NCBI GenBank assembly: GCA_020848275.1
Contig: JADLAK010000006.1
Coordinates: 1 to 64,000 of the forward strand
Direction: 5' to 3'
DNA from: Planctomycetota bacterium
Lineage (GTDB): Bacteria; Planctomycetota; UBA8742; UBA2392
DNA length: 64,000 nucleotides
Part shown: positions 52,548-64,000 of the stretch, piece by piece
Position numbering within the stretch: position 1 is the stretch's first letter
Layout: each line of letters starts with the position of its first letter
The notes under the pieces: generated by a model
Database searches by the model: none
Seen by the model: the letters and a program-made list of their open reading frames with translations, nothing else
Told to the model about the DNA's origin: nothing
Program-made: the position numbers and the translations under genes

Positions 52548-52955
52548 ATGACACAAACAACGGACATCCAGAGCTGGAAGTTTGAAATTGCCGAGATCGA
52601 CGACCAGCACGGCCATCTGTTCGAGCTGATCGACGAACTCGAAAGCGGCCTGAACGTCGGGAACGGCGCACCGGAGCTTGCCGATGTCGTCACGCGGCTT
52701 GCCCGCTACGTGCAAATCCACTTCGCCTACGAGGAAAAGTTGCTGCTGGAAAACGGCTATCCCGAGTTCGAGCGGCACCGGCACGAACACGAAGTGCTCG
52801 CCGCGCACGTCCGTTACCTGATGCGGCGAGTGCAGCTTGGTTACACGCCGCAGGGCAAAGAAGTGCTCGCGTTCCTCAAGCATTGGTTTGTCGGCCACAT
52901 CCAGGGTAGCGACCGCAAGTACGCGGATTTTCTCAAGTCACGGGGCGCGGTCTAA
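52548..52955 (+). CDS. Bacteriohemerythrin in the nitrate reductase operon
   Basis: A 135-residue single-domain hemerythrin. The di-iron ligands are nearly complete: H21 (EIDDQHGHLF), H58-x3-E62 (HFAYEE), H77-x3-H81 (HRHEH) and H117-x4-D122 (HIQGSD). Such proteins bind O2 or NO reversibly, and the family also includes O2-storage and NO-scavenging members. The start is ATG 52548 with GAGG upstream; an earlier ATG at 52518 would overlap the narG stop. It sits between narG and narH, so it is co-expressed with the enzyme. That position matches the accessory gene nxrX in Nitrobacter operons, though that one is a different protein. Confidence 0.92.
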   Translation: MTQTTDIQSWKFEIAEIDDQHGHLFELIDELESGLNVGNGAPELADVVTRLARYVQIHFAYEEKLLLENGYPEFERHRHEHEVLAAHVRYLMRRVQLGYTPQGKEVLAFLKHWFVGHIQGSDRKYADFLKSRGAV

Positions 52956-52967
52956 CGAGGGGCAGCC

Positions 52968-54464
52968 ATGAACGTACGTTCCCAAATCTCGATGGTTTTC
53001 CACCTCGACAAGTGCATCGGTTGCCACACGTGCAGTGTTGCGTGCAAGAACATCTGGACCGACCGCAAGGGCACCGAATACATGTGGTTCAACAACGTCG
53101 AGACCAAGCCCGGCACGGGCTACCCGACGCAGTGGGAGGACCAGGGCAAGTATCACGGCGGCTGGGAAGTCAGCGGCGACAAGCTGCGCCTGCGCTCGAC
53201 GGGCAAGGGCCGCATCGTCACCAACATCTTCCATAACCCGCACCTGCCCACGATGGACGATTATTACGAGCCCTGGACCTACAAATACGAAGACCTGTTC
53301 AACGCGCCCGCGGGCACCGACCAGCCCACGGCGATGCCCATCTCGAAGGTCACGGGTAAATACATCGACATCAAGGCCGGGCCGAACTGGGACGACGACC
53401 TCGGCGGCTCGCCGATTTACGCCGCCAACGACCCCAACCTCAGCGGCCTGGGCGAGGAACAGCGCCAGCAGCTCCAGGCGCTGGAACGCCTCGTGCTTTT
53501 CTATTTCCCGCGCATCTGCAACCACTGCCTGAACCCGGCGTGCGTGGCGAGCTGCCCGTCCGGCGCGCTGTACAAGCGCGGCGAAGACGGCATTGTGCTG
53601 ATCAACCAGAAGCGCTGCCGCGCCTGGCGTTCGTGCGTCGCCGCATGCCCCTACAAGAAGACTTATTACAACTGGTCGACCGGCAAATCCGAAAAATGCC
53701 TGCTGTGCTACCCGCGACTGGAAACCGGCCAGGCGCCGGCTTGCTTCCACTCGTGCGTCGGGCGCATCCGCTACCTCGGCGTGTTGCTCTATGACGCCGA
53801 CCGCATCGCCGAAATCGCCAAGCTGCCCGCCGACAAGCTGGTCGAGGCGCAGCGCGAAATCATCCTCGACCCCAACGACCCGAATGTCATCGCCGAAGCC
53901 CGGCGCTGCGGTGTCCATGAGTCGGTGATCGAGTCGGCGCAAAAGTCGCCGGTCTACAAGTTCGTCAAAGTCTGGAAGATCGCGCTGCCGCCGCACATTG
54001 AGTACCGCACCTTGCCGATGTTGTTCTACGTGCCGCCGCTGCTGCCGGTGCTCGGGCAGACCGACAACAACGTCTACGAAAACGGGCAGGACGTTGCCGC
54101 GATCTTCCACCCGTTTGACCAGCAGCGCGTGCCGATGAAGTACCTCGCCAACCTGTTTGCCTGCGGCGACGAGGGCAAGATCCGCTACGTGCTGCGCAAG
54201 CTGATGGCGGTGCGCGCCTTCAAGCGCGCGGCCACGGTGGGGGACATCCCGATGGCGACGGCGCTGCAGGCGCTGAGCCAGGCCGATTCCAGCGACAGCG
54301 AAGCCGAAGACATTTACCGGATGACCGCGCTGCCGACCTTTGCGCAGCGGTTTGTCATTCCGCCGATGCACCGCGAGGAGGCTATCGAGGCGTTCAAGGA
54401 TCCCCAGGACCACAAACGCGAAGTCGGCTTTGGATTCACGGCCTCGCCCAAGAGGGGGTTGTAG
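52968..54464 (+). CDS. narH: Nitrate reductase beta subunit (Fe-S)
   Basis: A 498-residue electron-transfer subunit with four cluster sites: C16-x2-C19-x2-C22-x3-C26 (CIGCHTCSVAC), CNHCLNPACVASC, CRAWRSCVAAC (Trp replaces one Cys, the [3Fe-4S] site) and CLLCYPR...CFHSCVGR. SPVYKFVKVWKIALPPHIEY and YRTLPMLFYVPPLLPV match NarH closely. It wires NarG to the haems of NarI at the cytoplasmic face. The ribosome-binding site GAGGGG is upstream and the spacing to the hemerythrin gene is 12 nt. Confidence 0.96.
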   Translation: MNVRSQISMVFHLDKCIGCHTCSVACKNIWTDRKGTEYMWFNNVETKPGTGYPTQWEDQGKYHGGWEVSGDKLRLRSTGKGRIVTNIFHNPHLPTMDDYYEPWTYKYEDLFNAPAGTDQPTAMPISKVTGKYIDIKAGPNWDDDLGGSPIYAANDPNLSGLGEEQRQQLQALERLVLFYFPRICNHCLNPACVASCPSGALYKRGEDGIVLINQKRCRAWRSCVAACPYKKTYYNWSTGKSEKCLLCYPRLETGQAPACFHSCVGRIRYLGVLLYDADRIAEIAKLPADKLVEAQREIILDPNDPNVIAEARRCGVHESVIESAQKSPVYKFVKVWKIALPPHIEYRTLPMLFYVPPLLPVLGQTDNNVYENGQDVAAIFHPFDQQRVPMKYLANLFACGDEGKIRYVLRKLMAVRAFKRAATVGDIPMATALQALSQADSSDSEAEDIYRMTALPTFAQRFVIPPMHREEAIEAFKDPQDHKREVGFGFTASPKRGL

Positions 54465-54466
54465 CC

Positions 54467-55084
54467 ATGAACACGAAATTCCAGGTACTGAAGTTGTTCG
54501 CGTCGCTGCTGCGTTATCCCGGCCGGGAATACGCCTCCACCGTCGAGTCGTTGCTCGACGAGCTGGACGAGTCCTCGCCGGCCCACACAGCGCTCAATGA
54601 ACTCCTGAAGTTCGTGCGCGGCAAGTCGCGCTTGCAGCTTGAAGAAGAATTCACCCACACCTTCGACATCAACGCCGCCGTATCGCTGGACGTCGGCTTT
54701 CACCTTTTCGGGCTGGCCTACAAGCGCGGCGAATTCCTGGTGAAGGTTCGCGAAGCGTTGCGCGAAGCCGGCCTCAATGAAGGCACGGAACTTCCGGACC
54801 ATTTGCCCAACCTGCTTGAGCTTGCCGCGGCGATGGACGAGGAGCGCGCGACGGCGCTGGTGCAGGAATGCATCTTTCCCGCGATCCAGCGCATGACCGG
54901 GGTCGTGACGGCGGGCGGATTTCATCTGGCGCTGATCGCCTTGCGGGTGTTTTTGGACGAACATTTTCGCTGTGTGGTTCTGCTCTTTGAGCAGAGTGAC
55001 GAGGCAAGAGCGGCGACCGGGGACTACGTCTACGCACCGATGGAATTGGACGAACTTCAGACCGGAGTAGCGCGCCATGAATAA
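54467..55084 (+). CDS. narJ: Nitrate reductase assembly chaperone
   Basis: A 205-residue helical cytoplasmic chaperone of the NarJ/TorD type: LKLFASLLRYPGREYAS, LQLEEEFTHTFDINAAVSLD and FHLFGLAYKRGEFLVKVREA. It holds apo-NarGH for Mo-cofactor insertion before membrane docking. It starts 2 nt after narH, and its last 8 nt overlap the narI start, which implies coupled translation. Confidence 0.93.
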   Translation: MNTKFQVLKLFASLLRYPGREYASTVESLLDELDESSPAHTALNELLKFVRGKSRLQLEEEFTHTFDINAAVSLDVGFHLFGLAYKRGEFLVKVREALREAGLNEGTELPDHLPNLLELAAAMDEERATALVQECIFPAIQRMTGVVTAGGFHLALIALRVFLDEHFRCVVLLFEQSDEARAATGDYVYAPMELDELQTGVARHE

Positions 55085-55811
55085 CTTTCCATTGCCAATT
55101 GCCGCCGCACCCGCCGGCCTTCCGATCGACGATGTCCTGTTCGTCGTGGTTCCCTACGTGGTGCTGGCGTTGTTCTTTGTGATGACGATCTGGCGCTACG
55201 TCAAAGACAAGTTCAGCTACTCGTCGTTTTCGTCGCAGTTCCTTGAAAACCAGCACCAGTTCTGGGGCTCGGTGCCGTGGCACTACGGCATCCTGGCGCT
55301 GGTGGCCGGCCACCTGATCGGCTTTTTGTTCCCGCGCGAAGTGTTGTGGTGGAATGCCGTGCCCGCGCGCCTCTACATCATGGAGACCGGCGCGCTGATC
55401 TTCGGCGTGACGGCCCTGGTCGGCCTGGTGAACCTGATTATCCGCCGCGCCATCAACGAACGCATCCGCGCCGTGACCAGCCGCATGGATGTGCTGATCC
55501 TGGTGCTGTTGCTGCTACAGGTGCTGAGCGGCCTTTACGTGGCGCTGTTCACGCGCTGGGGCACGAGCTGGTTTGCGGGTGTGCTGTCGCCCTACCTGTG
55601 GTCGTTGTTCACGCTGCGGCCCGATGCGAGCGCCGTCGCGCTTTTGCCCTGGTCGATCAAGCTGCACATCCTGGGCGCCTATGCGATTTTTGGAGTGTTT
55701 CCCTTCACGCGCCTGGTCCACGTGCTGGTGGTGCCAAACCACTACCTGTGGCGGCGCGCGCAGGTGGTGATGTGGAACGTGAGGAAAAATTCGACAGGCG
55801 GCGGGAAGTAG
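55077..55811 (+). CDS. narI: Nitrate reductase gamma subunit (cytochrome b)
   Basis: A 244-residue membrane protein with about five helices. The haem b ligands are visible as two His pairs: PWHYGILALVAGHLIGFL in the N-terminal half and IKLHILGAYAIFGVFPFTRL with VHVL in the C-terminal half, the NarI arrangement. It takes electrons from quinol (or from the dihaem cytochrome) to NarH. It begins inside the end of narJ. Confidence 0.94.
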   Translation: MNNFPLPIAAAPAGLPIDDVLFVVVPYVVLALFFVMTIWRYVKDKFSYSSFSSQFLENQHQFWGSVPWHYGILALVAGHLIGFLFPREVLWWNAVPARLYIMETGALIFGVTALVGLVNLIIRRAINERIRAVTSRMDVLILVLLLLQVLSGLYVALFTRWGTSWFAGVLSPYLWSLFTLRPDASAVALLPWSIKLHILGAYAIFGVFPFTRLVHVLVVPNHYLWRRAQVVMWNVRKNSTGGGK

Positions 55812-55832
55812 GACTTCGACGGAGAACGAGCC

Positions 55833-57131
55833 ATGGACATTGCGATCGCAAAAGACAGGGGATTCTGGAAAGCCGGCCACTGGCCGACGCTGTTCACTTC
55901 GCTGATTTACTTCGATTTCTGTTTCGCAATCTGGGTGCTGAACGGCGCGATGGCGCCCTTCATCAGCAAGGAATTCGGCCTCGACCCGGCACAGAAGGGC
56001 TTCATGATTTCCGTGCCGGTGGTCGTCGGCGCCTTGATGCGCTTTCCGCTGGGCCTGCTCTCGCAGTACATCGGGCGCAAGCGCGCCGCGCAGGTTGAGA
56101 TGAGCATGATCATCGTCGGCTTGGCCATCGGCTGGCTGCTGGTGCAGGACATGGCCGGCGTGATCGCCATGGGCTGTGTGCTGGGTGTTGCGGGAGCAAG
56201 CTTCGGCGTGGCGCTGTCACTGGGCTCGGGCTGGTATCCACCCAAGTACAAAGGCCTGGCGATGGGCATTGCGGGTGCGGGCAACTCCGGCGCCGTGCTG
56301 GCCGTCTTGTTCGCGCCGCCGCTGGCCGCGGCCTACGGATGGAAGGCTGTCTACGGCTTCGCGATCGTCCCCATCGCGCTCGCTATGCTGCTGCTACAAC
56401 TATTCGCCAAGGAACCGCCGGACCGCGAGCACAAGAGCTTCAAGGATCACCTGAAAATCCTTGGCGACCGCGATGTCTGGATCTTCAACCTGATGTACGC
56501 GCTGACCTTTGGCGGCTACATCGGCCTGACCAGCTTCCTGCCCACATTGTTTCACGACCAGTACGGAATTCCCAAGGAAAATGTCGGCCAGTACGCCGCG
56601 GGCATCATCGTCATGGCCAGCGTGCTGCGTCTGGTCGGCGGCGGCCTTGCTGACAAGATCGGCGGCTTGCGCATGCTTCGCTGGCTGGCCGTGGTGGCCG
56701 TGCTGGGCACCGCAGTCGCCGCATATCTCGTCCTTAATAAAGATGGGCCGCTGGCCAACCCGTGGGTGATGGTCGCGGTGATGGTGGTGTTGTTCTCCGC
56801 CCTTGGCGCAGGCAACGGTGCGGTTTTCCAGCTTCTGCCCCTGCGCTATCGCGGCAACACCGCGGTGGCGGGCAGCCTCGTCGGCGAGATCGGCGGCCTG
56901 GCGGGCGGGTTTTTGCCCAACGCCATGGGCCTGGGCGCCAAGTATAGCGGCTACGGGTTCACGCCCGGGTTTATCGCGGGCACGGCATTGTCGATCTCGA
57001 TTTTGATCGCGCTCGCATTCGTGATGAAGAGATGGACCAGCACCTGGGTCGGCAAAGACGGCAAGGCGCGCGCAGACGCGCCGCTGCCGGGGACTGTGCA
57101 CCAACCTGAAACCGTCGGGGCCAGCGCCTAG
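55833..57131 (+). CDS. narK: Nitrate/nitrite transporter, NarK1 type
   Basis: A 432-residue major facilitator protein with 12 membrane helices. Nitrate-signature glycine motifs are GIAGAGNSGAVLAVLF in helix 5 and SALGAGNGAVFQLLPLRYRG in helix 11, and an Arg is present in both substrate regions. The N-terminus (WKAGHWPTLFTSLIYFDFCF) is of the type 1, proton-coupled nitrate importer group. SD CGGAGAACGAG is upstream. It is followed 9 nt later by a second NarK, like the fused NarK1-NarK2 of Paracoccus. Confidence 0.9.
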   Translation: MDIAIAKDRGFWKAGHWPTLFTSLIYFDFCFAIWVLNGAMAPFISKEFGLDPAQKGFMISVPVVVGALMRFPLGLLSQYIGRKRAAQVEMSMIIVGLAIGWLLVQDMAGVIAMGCVLGVAGASFGVALSLGSGWYPPKYKGLAMGIAGAGNSGAVLAVLFAPPLAAAYGWKAVYGFAIVPIALAMLLLQLFAKEPPDREHKSFKDHLKILGDRDVWIFNLMYALTFGGYIGLTSFLPTLFHDQYGIPKENVGQYAAGIIVMASVLRLVGGGLADKIGGLRMLRWLAVVAVLGTAVAAYLVLNKDGPLANPWVMVAVMVVLFSALGAGNGAVFQLLPLRYRGNTAVAGSLVGEIGGLAGGFLPNAMGLGAKYSGYGFTPGFIAGTALSISILIALAFVMKRWTSTWVGKDGKARADAPLPGTVHQPETVGASA

Positions 57132-57140
57132 GAGAATGCC

Positions 57141-58571
57141 ATGACTGCTCAAGCCACAGTCGCGCCGCACCGCTCCACCGCACCGGACGTTCCACCGCCG
57201 GAGCCGGCGGGAAGCTGGATCAAGGATTGGCGGCCCGAGGATCCGACGTTCTGGGCCAACACGGGCAGCCGCGTCGGCTGGCGCACACTTTTCATCACGA
57301 CCATTTCGCTGTCGCTGTCGTTTTCAACCTGGTTCGTGTTCAGCGCCCTGGCAGTGCGCCTGCCGGCGATCGGCTTCAAATTCAGTGAGGCTGACCTGTT
57401 CTGGCTGACGGCGATGCCGGGGCTTGCGGGCGGCAGCTTGCGCATGCTGCACATGTTCCTCATTCCTATTTTGGGCACGCGAACGACGATCACCGCCGCC
57501 ACGCTGCTTAAGATCATCCCGTGCGTGGGCATCGGTATTGCGGTGATGGACCCGACCACGCCTTTCTGGCTGTTCATGGTCTGGGCATTTTTGGCGGGCA
57601 TGGGCGGCGGAGACTTTTCGTCCTTCATGCCAAGCACCAGCGTGTACTTCCCCAAGCGCTTGCAGGGTACGGCGCTCGGCATCCAGGCGGGGATCGGCAA
57701 CTTCGGCGTGTCGCTGACTCAATTCGTCACGCCGTGGATCGTCACGCTGGCGATGCTGGGGCCTGTGGTCGGCGCACCGCAAACGCTTACGACCAAGAAG
57801 GGCGCCGAAGTTGTCACCAGCCAGGTGTGGCTGCAGAGTGCGGCGTTCTGGTACGTGCCGCTGCTGCTGCTTTTCGGCGCGGCCGCGTGGATCTGGCTGC
57901 GCAGCGTGCCGGTCAAGGCCTCGTTCAAGCAGCAGCTCGACATCTTCAAGAGCAAGCATACATGGTTCTGCACCGTCACTTACGTGATGACCTTCGGCAG
58001 TTTCTCGGGGTTCTCGGCGGCGTTCCCCATGCTGATCAAGAGCCTTTACGGCGGCTTCCCCAATGCGCCGGATGCCCTGAAGTACGCGTTTTTAGGCCCG
58101 CTGGTCGGCTCGACGGTGCGCGTGTTTTTTGGCTGGCTCGCTGACAAAACGGGCGGCGGTATCCTCACGCAGCTTTCAGGCCTGGGCATGATCGGCTGCA
58201 TCGTGGCCATGGGTTTTACGGGCGTGCTCGCGCCGACGTCGGTTGACCAGTTCCCGTTGTTCCTGGGGCTGATGCTGGGCGTGTTCTTCTTCTCGGGCAT
58301 GGGCAACGGCTCGACCTTCCGCCAGTACCCGGTGATCTTCGCGGCCAATCCGCGGCAGGGCGCGGGCGTGATCGGCTTTACTGCGGCGGTTGCGGCTTAC
58401 GGGCCGTTTGTTTTTAGCACCCTGGTTTCGCAGAGCATCAGCTCGACCCAGGCATCGGCAGGTGTGAAGTCCGCGCTGCCGTTCTTCATCGGCGCGGGAG
58501 TGTTTTACGCGATATCGGTTGCGATCAACTGGTACTTCTACGTGCGCAAGGGCTGCGAGAGGCCGTCGTAA
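57141..58571 (+). CDS. narK2: Nitrate/nitrite antiporter, NarK2 type
   Basis: A 476-residue MFS protein with a long N-terminal extension and the type 2 signature: FSTWFVFSALAVRLPAIGFK, WLTAMPGLAGGSLRM, LGIQAGIGNFGVSLTQFV and FSGMGNGSTFRQYPVIF. Type 2 transporters exchange nitrate in for nitrite out. Two differently typed NarK genes in one operon give both entry without nitrite and steady-state exchange. The ribosome-binding site TAGGAG is 6 nt before the start. Confidence 0.9.
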   Translation: MTAQATVAPHRSTAPDVPPPEPAGSWIKDWRPEDPTFWANTGSRVGWRTLFITTISLSLSFSTWFVFSALAVRLPAIGFKFSEADLFWLTAMPGLAGGSLRMLHMFLIPILGTRTTITAATLLKIIPCVGIGIAVMDPTTPFWLFMVWAFLAGMGGGDFSSFMPSTSVYFPKRLQGTALGIQAGIGNFGVSLTQFVTPWIVTLAMLGPVVGAPQTLTTKKGAEVVTSQVWLQSAAFWYVPLLLLFGAAAWIWLRSVPVKASFKQQLDIFKSKHTWFCTVTYVMTFGSFSGFSAAFPMLIKSLYGGFPNAPDALKYAFLGPLVGSTVRVFFGWLADKTGGGILTQLSGLGMIGCIVAMGFTGVLAPTSVDQFPLFLGLMLGVFFFSGMGNGSTFRQYPVIFAANPRQGAGVIGFTAAVAAYGPFVFSTLVSQSISSTQASAGVKSALPFFIGAGVFYAISVAINWYFYVRKGCERPS

Positions 58572-58586
58572 CGGGCGGGAGCAAAC

Positions 58587-59141
58587 ATGAATTGGCGCAT
58601 CTTCATCATCGTCTTCATCCTGACCTTCGGCATCAGCCTGCCGGCCATGATGACGTTGGGTGATGTTCACCTCATCGGCAATCACCAGGGCTACCAGCCG
58701 GAACAGCCGCTGCCGTTCTCGCACAGCTTGCACGCTGGGCAACTGGCGTTGAACTGCCAGTATTGCCACAGCGCGGCCGATGAAAGCCGCCATGCCAGCG
58801 TGCCGTCGCTTAGCACCTGCATGAATTGCCACAACCTCGCCAAGGGCAACACGGAGTTCGCCAAGGCCAACATCGCCAAGATTGCGGCGGCCTACGAGAA
58901 AGGCGAGCCCGTTCGCTGGCAGCGAGTCCACAATCTGCCTGACTTCGTCCACTTCAACCATTCGGCGCACGTGACCAAGGGCGTCGATTGCCAGACCTGC
59001 CATGGCAACGTGCCTGAAATGGGTGTGATGCGGCAGAACGCCGACCTGACCATGGGTTGGTGCGTGAACTGTCATCGGGATCAAAACACGCTTGGAAAAG
59101 GCTTGGCCGCGCCGACGGACTGCGACACGTGCCACCACTAG
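58587..59141 (+). CDS. actA: Alternative complex III pentahaem cytochrome c subunit
   Basis: A 184-residue protein with an N-terminal membrane helix (IFIIVFILTFGISLPAMMT) and five CxxCH haem motifs: C57QYCH, C78MNCH, C135QTCH, C159VNCH and C179DTCH. This number and arrangement match ActA, the peripheral haem subunit of alternative complex III. It passes electrons from quinol oxidation to periplasmic acceptors. SD GGGAG is upstream, and it is 15 nt after narK2. Confidence 0.93.
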   Translation: MNWRIFIIVFILTFGISLPAMMTLGDVHLIGNHQGYQPEQPLPFSHSLHAGQLALNCQYCHSAADESRHASVPSLSTCMNCHNLAKGNTEFAKANIAKIAAAYEKGEPVRWQRVHNLPDFVHFNHSAHVTKGVDCQTCHGNVPEMGVMRQNADLTMGWCVNCHRDQNTLGKGLAAPTDCDTCHH

Positions 59142-59153
59142 CAGAGAATTGCC

Positions 59154-62066
<2,913 letters not shown>

Positions 62067-62074
62067 GTGCTGCC

Positions 62075-63526
62075 ATGTCTCACCAAGTTTATTCCAAGTT
62101 GAGAGAACCGCTGGTCACCGGCGACGTGTCTCTTCACCAGATTACCGAGCAAGCCTGCGCTCCCCTTGAACGCCGCGCGGGCCTGACGTGGTGGATGGCC
62201 TTTGCGCTCGCGTTGACGGCGTTGGGCGTTGGCGCCGCCGCGGTGACGTATGAAATCGCAACGGGCATCGGCACCTGGGGCCTGAACAAAACGGTCGGCT
62301 GGGCGTTTGATATCACCAACTTCGTGTTCTGGGTCGGCATCGGCCACGCGGGAACGCTGATTTCCGCGGTGTTGTTCCTGCTGCGCCAGAAGTGGCGCAC
62401 GTCGATCAACCGCTCGGCCGAAGCGATGACGATTTTCGCGGTGATCTGCGCCGCGGTATTCCCGCTGATCCACATGGGCCGCCCCTGGCTGGCATTCTGG
62501 ACCGCGCCGTACCCGAACTTCCGCGGGCCGTTGTGGGTGAATTTCCGTTCGCCGCTGCTGTGGGATGTGTTCGCGATCAGCACCTATTTCACGATCTCGC
62601 TGGTGTTCTGGTACATCGGGCTGATCCCGGATCTCGCCAGCGCCCGCGACCGCGCCAAGAGCAAAATTCGCAAGTTCATTTATTCGATCATGAGCTTTGG
62701 CTGGAACGGCAGTTCGCGCGTCTGGTCGCGCTACGAGACGGCGTACCTGCTTTTCGCCGGGCTTGCGACACCGCTAGTGGTCTCGGTCCACACAATCGTG
62801 AGCATGGACTTCGCCACCAGCGTCATTCCCGGCTGGCACACGACGATCTTCCCGCCGTACTTCGTGGTGGGTGCGGTGTTCTCGGGCTTTGCGATGGTGA
62901 TGACGCTGCTGATCATCATGCGCAAAGTGGTTAACTTCCAGAACTTCATCACCGTCAACCATCTTGAGAATATGGCCAAGGTCATCCTGGTCACGGGCTC
63001 GATCGTCGGCTTGGCTTACAGCACCGAGTTCTTCATCGCCTGGTACAGCGGAAACGAATACGAGGGCTTTACCTTCGTCAACCGCGCGACGGGGCCCTTT
63101 GCCTGGGCGTACTGGATCATGGTCAGTTGCAACGTGATCACGCCGCAACTGCTCTGGTTCAAAAAGATCAGGCGCAGCGTGCCGATGCTCTTCATCCTCA
63201 GCATCTTCGTGAACATCGGCATGTGGTTCGAACGCTTCGTGATTGTCGTGACGTCTCTGCACCGCGATTACTTGCCTTCGAGCTGGGCCTATTACACGCC
63301 GACGTTGATCGAAATCGCCACGTTGGTCGGCAGCTTTGGCCTGTTCTTCACGCTGTTCCTGTTGTTCTGCCGCGCGCTGCCGATGCTTGCGCTGGGCGAA
63401 ATCAAGAGCGTGTCGAAGTTCGGCCGCAAGCCGCGACACCCCGAACTTGACGACCATTCAAAACCTGCGGCGAAGCAACCCGGCAAGAGCACGCGCGCCC
63501 ACCAACGGGAGACCGCCCATGTCTAG
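62075..63526 (+). CDS. actC: Alternative complex III NrfD-like membrane subunit
   Basis: A 483-residue NrfD/PsrC-family protein with about ten membrane helices: [61 protein letters not shown] and [20 protein letters not shown] (the conserved quinone-site region). It is the probable quinol-binding subunit that contacts ActB. The C-terminus is a hydrophilic Lys/His-rich tail. It overlaps actD by 8 nt. Confidence 0.94.
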   Translation: MSHQVYSKLREPLVTGDVSLHQITEQACAPLERRAGLTWWMAFALALTALGVGAAAVTYEIATGIGTWGLNKTVGWAFDITNFVFWVGIGHAGTLISAVLFLLRQKWRTSINRSAEAMTIFAVICAAVFPLIHMGRPWLAFWTAPYPNFRGPLWVNFRSPLLWDVFAISTYFTISLVFWYIGLIPDLASARDRAKSKIRKFIYSIMSFGWNGSSRVWSRYETAYLLFAGLATPLVVSVHTIVSMDFATSVIPGWHTTIFPPYFVVGAVFSGFAMVMTLLIIMRKVVNFQNFITVNHLENMAKVILVTGSIVGLAYSTEFFIAWYSGNEYEGFTFVNRATGPFAWAYWIMVSCNVITPQLLWFKKIRRSVPMLFILSIFVNIGMWFERFVIVVTSLHRDYLPSSWAYYTPTLIEIATLVGSFGLFFTLFLLFCRALPMLALGEIKSVSKFGRKPRHPELDDHSKPAAKQPGKSTRAHQRETAHV

Positions 63527-64000
63527 GCTCGTCATAGGCGTTTTTGCTGACGAAGACCACGTGGTGGACGCCACGCGCGACTGCCGCCTCGCCGGCTTCG
63601 AGATCCAGGATGTCTACACGCCCTATGCAGTCCACGGCATGGACGAAGCCATGGGGTTGCGCCGCTCGCGCCTCACCTGGGTTTGTTTTGCCGCGGGCGC
63701 GGCGGGGTGCGCGTTTGCGCTCTGGTTCCAGTACTACACGCAGGCCGTCAACTGGCCCATCAATGTCGGCGGCAAGGATCCCTGGCAGATGCCGGCTTAC
63801 GTGCCAATCGCCTTTGAGTTGACGGTGCTGATCGGCGGCCTGACCACGATGCTGGCGCTGTTCGTCCGCAGCAGGTTGTTCCCCGGCAAGCGTGCCAAGC
63901 TGCCGGCGCCCGGCGTCACCGACGACAAGTTCGCGCTGGTGCTATTGCAGCGTGATTCATCTTTCGACGCCGAGCGCGCCCGGGCAATCCTTGCGCAGCA
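63519..64000 (+). CDS. actD: Alternative complex III subunit D (DUF3341), cut by window edge
   Basis: The frame starts at ATG 63519 inside the end of actC and stays open to the window edge, giving 160 residues so far. It reads [20 protein letters not shown] with [14 protein letters not shown], then two membrane helices ([38 protein letters not shown]) with [14 protein letters not shown] between, which is the DUF3341/ActD pattern. The rest of the cluster (actE, actF, perhaps an oxidase) should lie just outside the window. Confidence 0.88.
   Translation, partial: MSRLVIGVFADEDHVVDATRDCRLAGFEIQDVYTPYAVHGMDEAMGLRRSRLTWVCFAAGAAGCAFALWFQYYTQAVNWPINVGGKDPWQMPAYVPIAFELTVLIGGLTTMLALFVRSRLFPGKRAKLPAPGVTDDKFALVLLQRDSSFDAERARAILAQ

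Overview
The window is GC-rich bacterial chromosome. Several things point to a member of Planctomycetota or a close relative, held as a moderate inference only: an ECF sigma factor coupled to a membrane anti-sigma-like protein, giant lipoprotein-type surface proteins built of Ig/cadherin-like and beta-helix repeats, tandem GspG-type domains, a SWIB-domain protein, an alternative complex III, and abundant palindromic intergenic repeats. I see no 16S/23S rRNA, CRISPR array, integrase or complete transposase gene.

Region 1 (1-9.2 kb) holds a VWA/gluzincin membrane protein, an anti-sigma-like protein with a charged secreted partner, guaA, a lipoprotein, and an ECF sigma factor translationally coupled to a membrane protein that carries four EF-hands. 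Region 2 (9.2-19.4 kb) has tRNA-His, a SWIB protein, a hybrid Cache-histidine kinase-receiver protein, a small SAM methyltransferase, a ferredoxin/metallo-beta-lactamase protein, a TfoX-like protein, a YyaL-type thioredoxin-domain protein, a TauE/SafE permease, a secreted protein with four GspG-type repeats, and tRNA-Asn. Region 3 (19.7-30.4 kb) is dominated by one 3202-residue repeat protein. It is followed by a decayed metzincin-like domain interrupted by palindromic elements.

Region 4 (30.4-43.3 kb) is a DUF2200 gene and, on the minus strand, a nine-gene, nearly gapless copper/heavy-metal efflux operon (Cys/His-rich protein, TolC, YHS protein, CusB, Cu+-ATPase, CusA). The operon continues by overlapping stop/start codons into an orphan P-type ATPase tail, a thymidine/AMP-phosphorylase-like enzyme and a PRPP-synthetase-like enzyme. 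Region 5 (43.3-47.8 kb) has a B12-binding radical SAM protein, an Rrf2-type Fe-S regulator, a 135-bp MITE-like element, a cupin, an SseB-like protein and a NifU-hemerythrin fusion.

Region 6 (47.8-64 kb) is one long plus-strand operon: membrane dihaem cytochrome c, NarG, bacteriohemerythrin, NarH, NarJ, NarI, two NarK transporters, and then the alternative complex III genes actA, actB, actC and the start of actD, cut by the window edge. Together these encode a nitrate (or, if run in reverse, nitrite) respiratory chain with its own quinol oxidoreductase. An 11-mer shared by the Rrf2 gene's own leader and the nar promoter region suggests that the Rrf2 protein controls this chain.

A recurring theme is palindromic repeat elements, many built as two hairpins enclosed by complementary outer arms. 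They lie between convergent genes and in places supply stop codons, a C-terminus and a signal peptide to the neighbouring genes.
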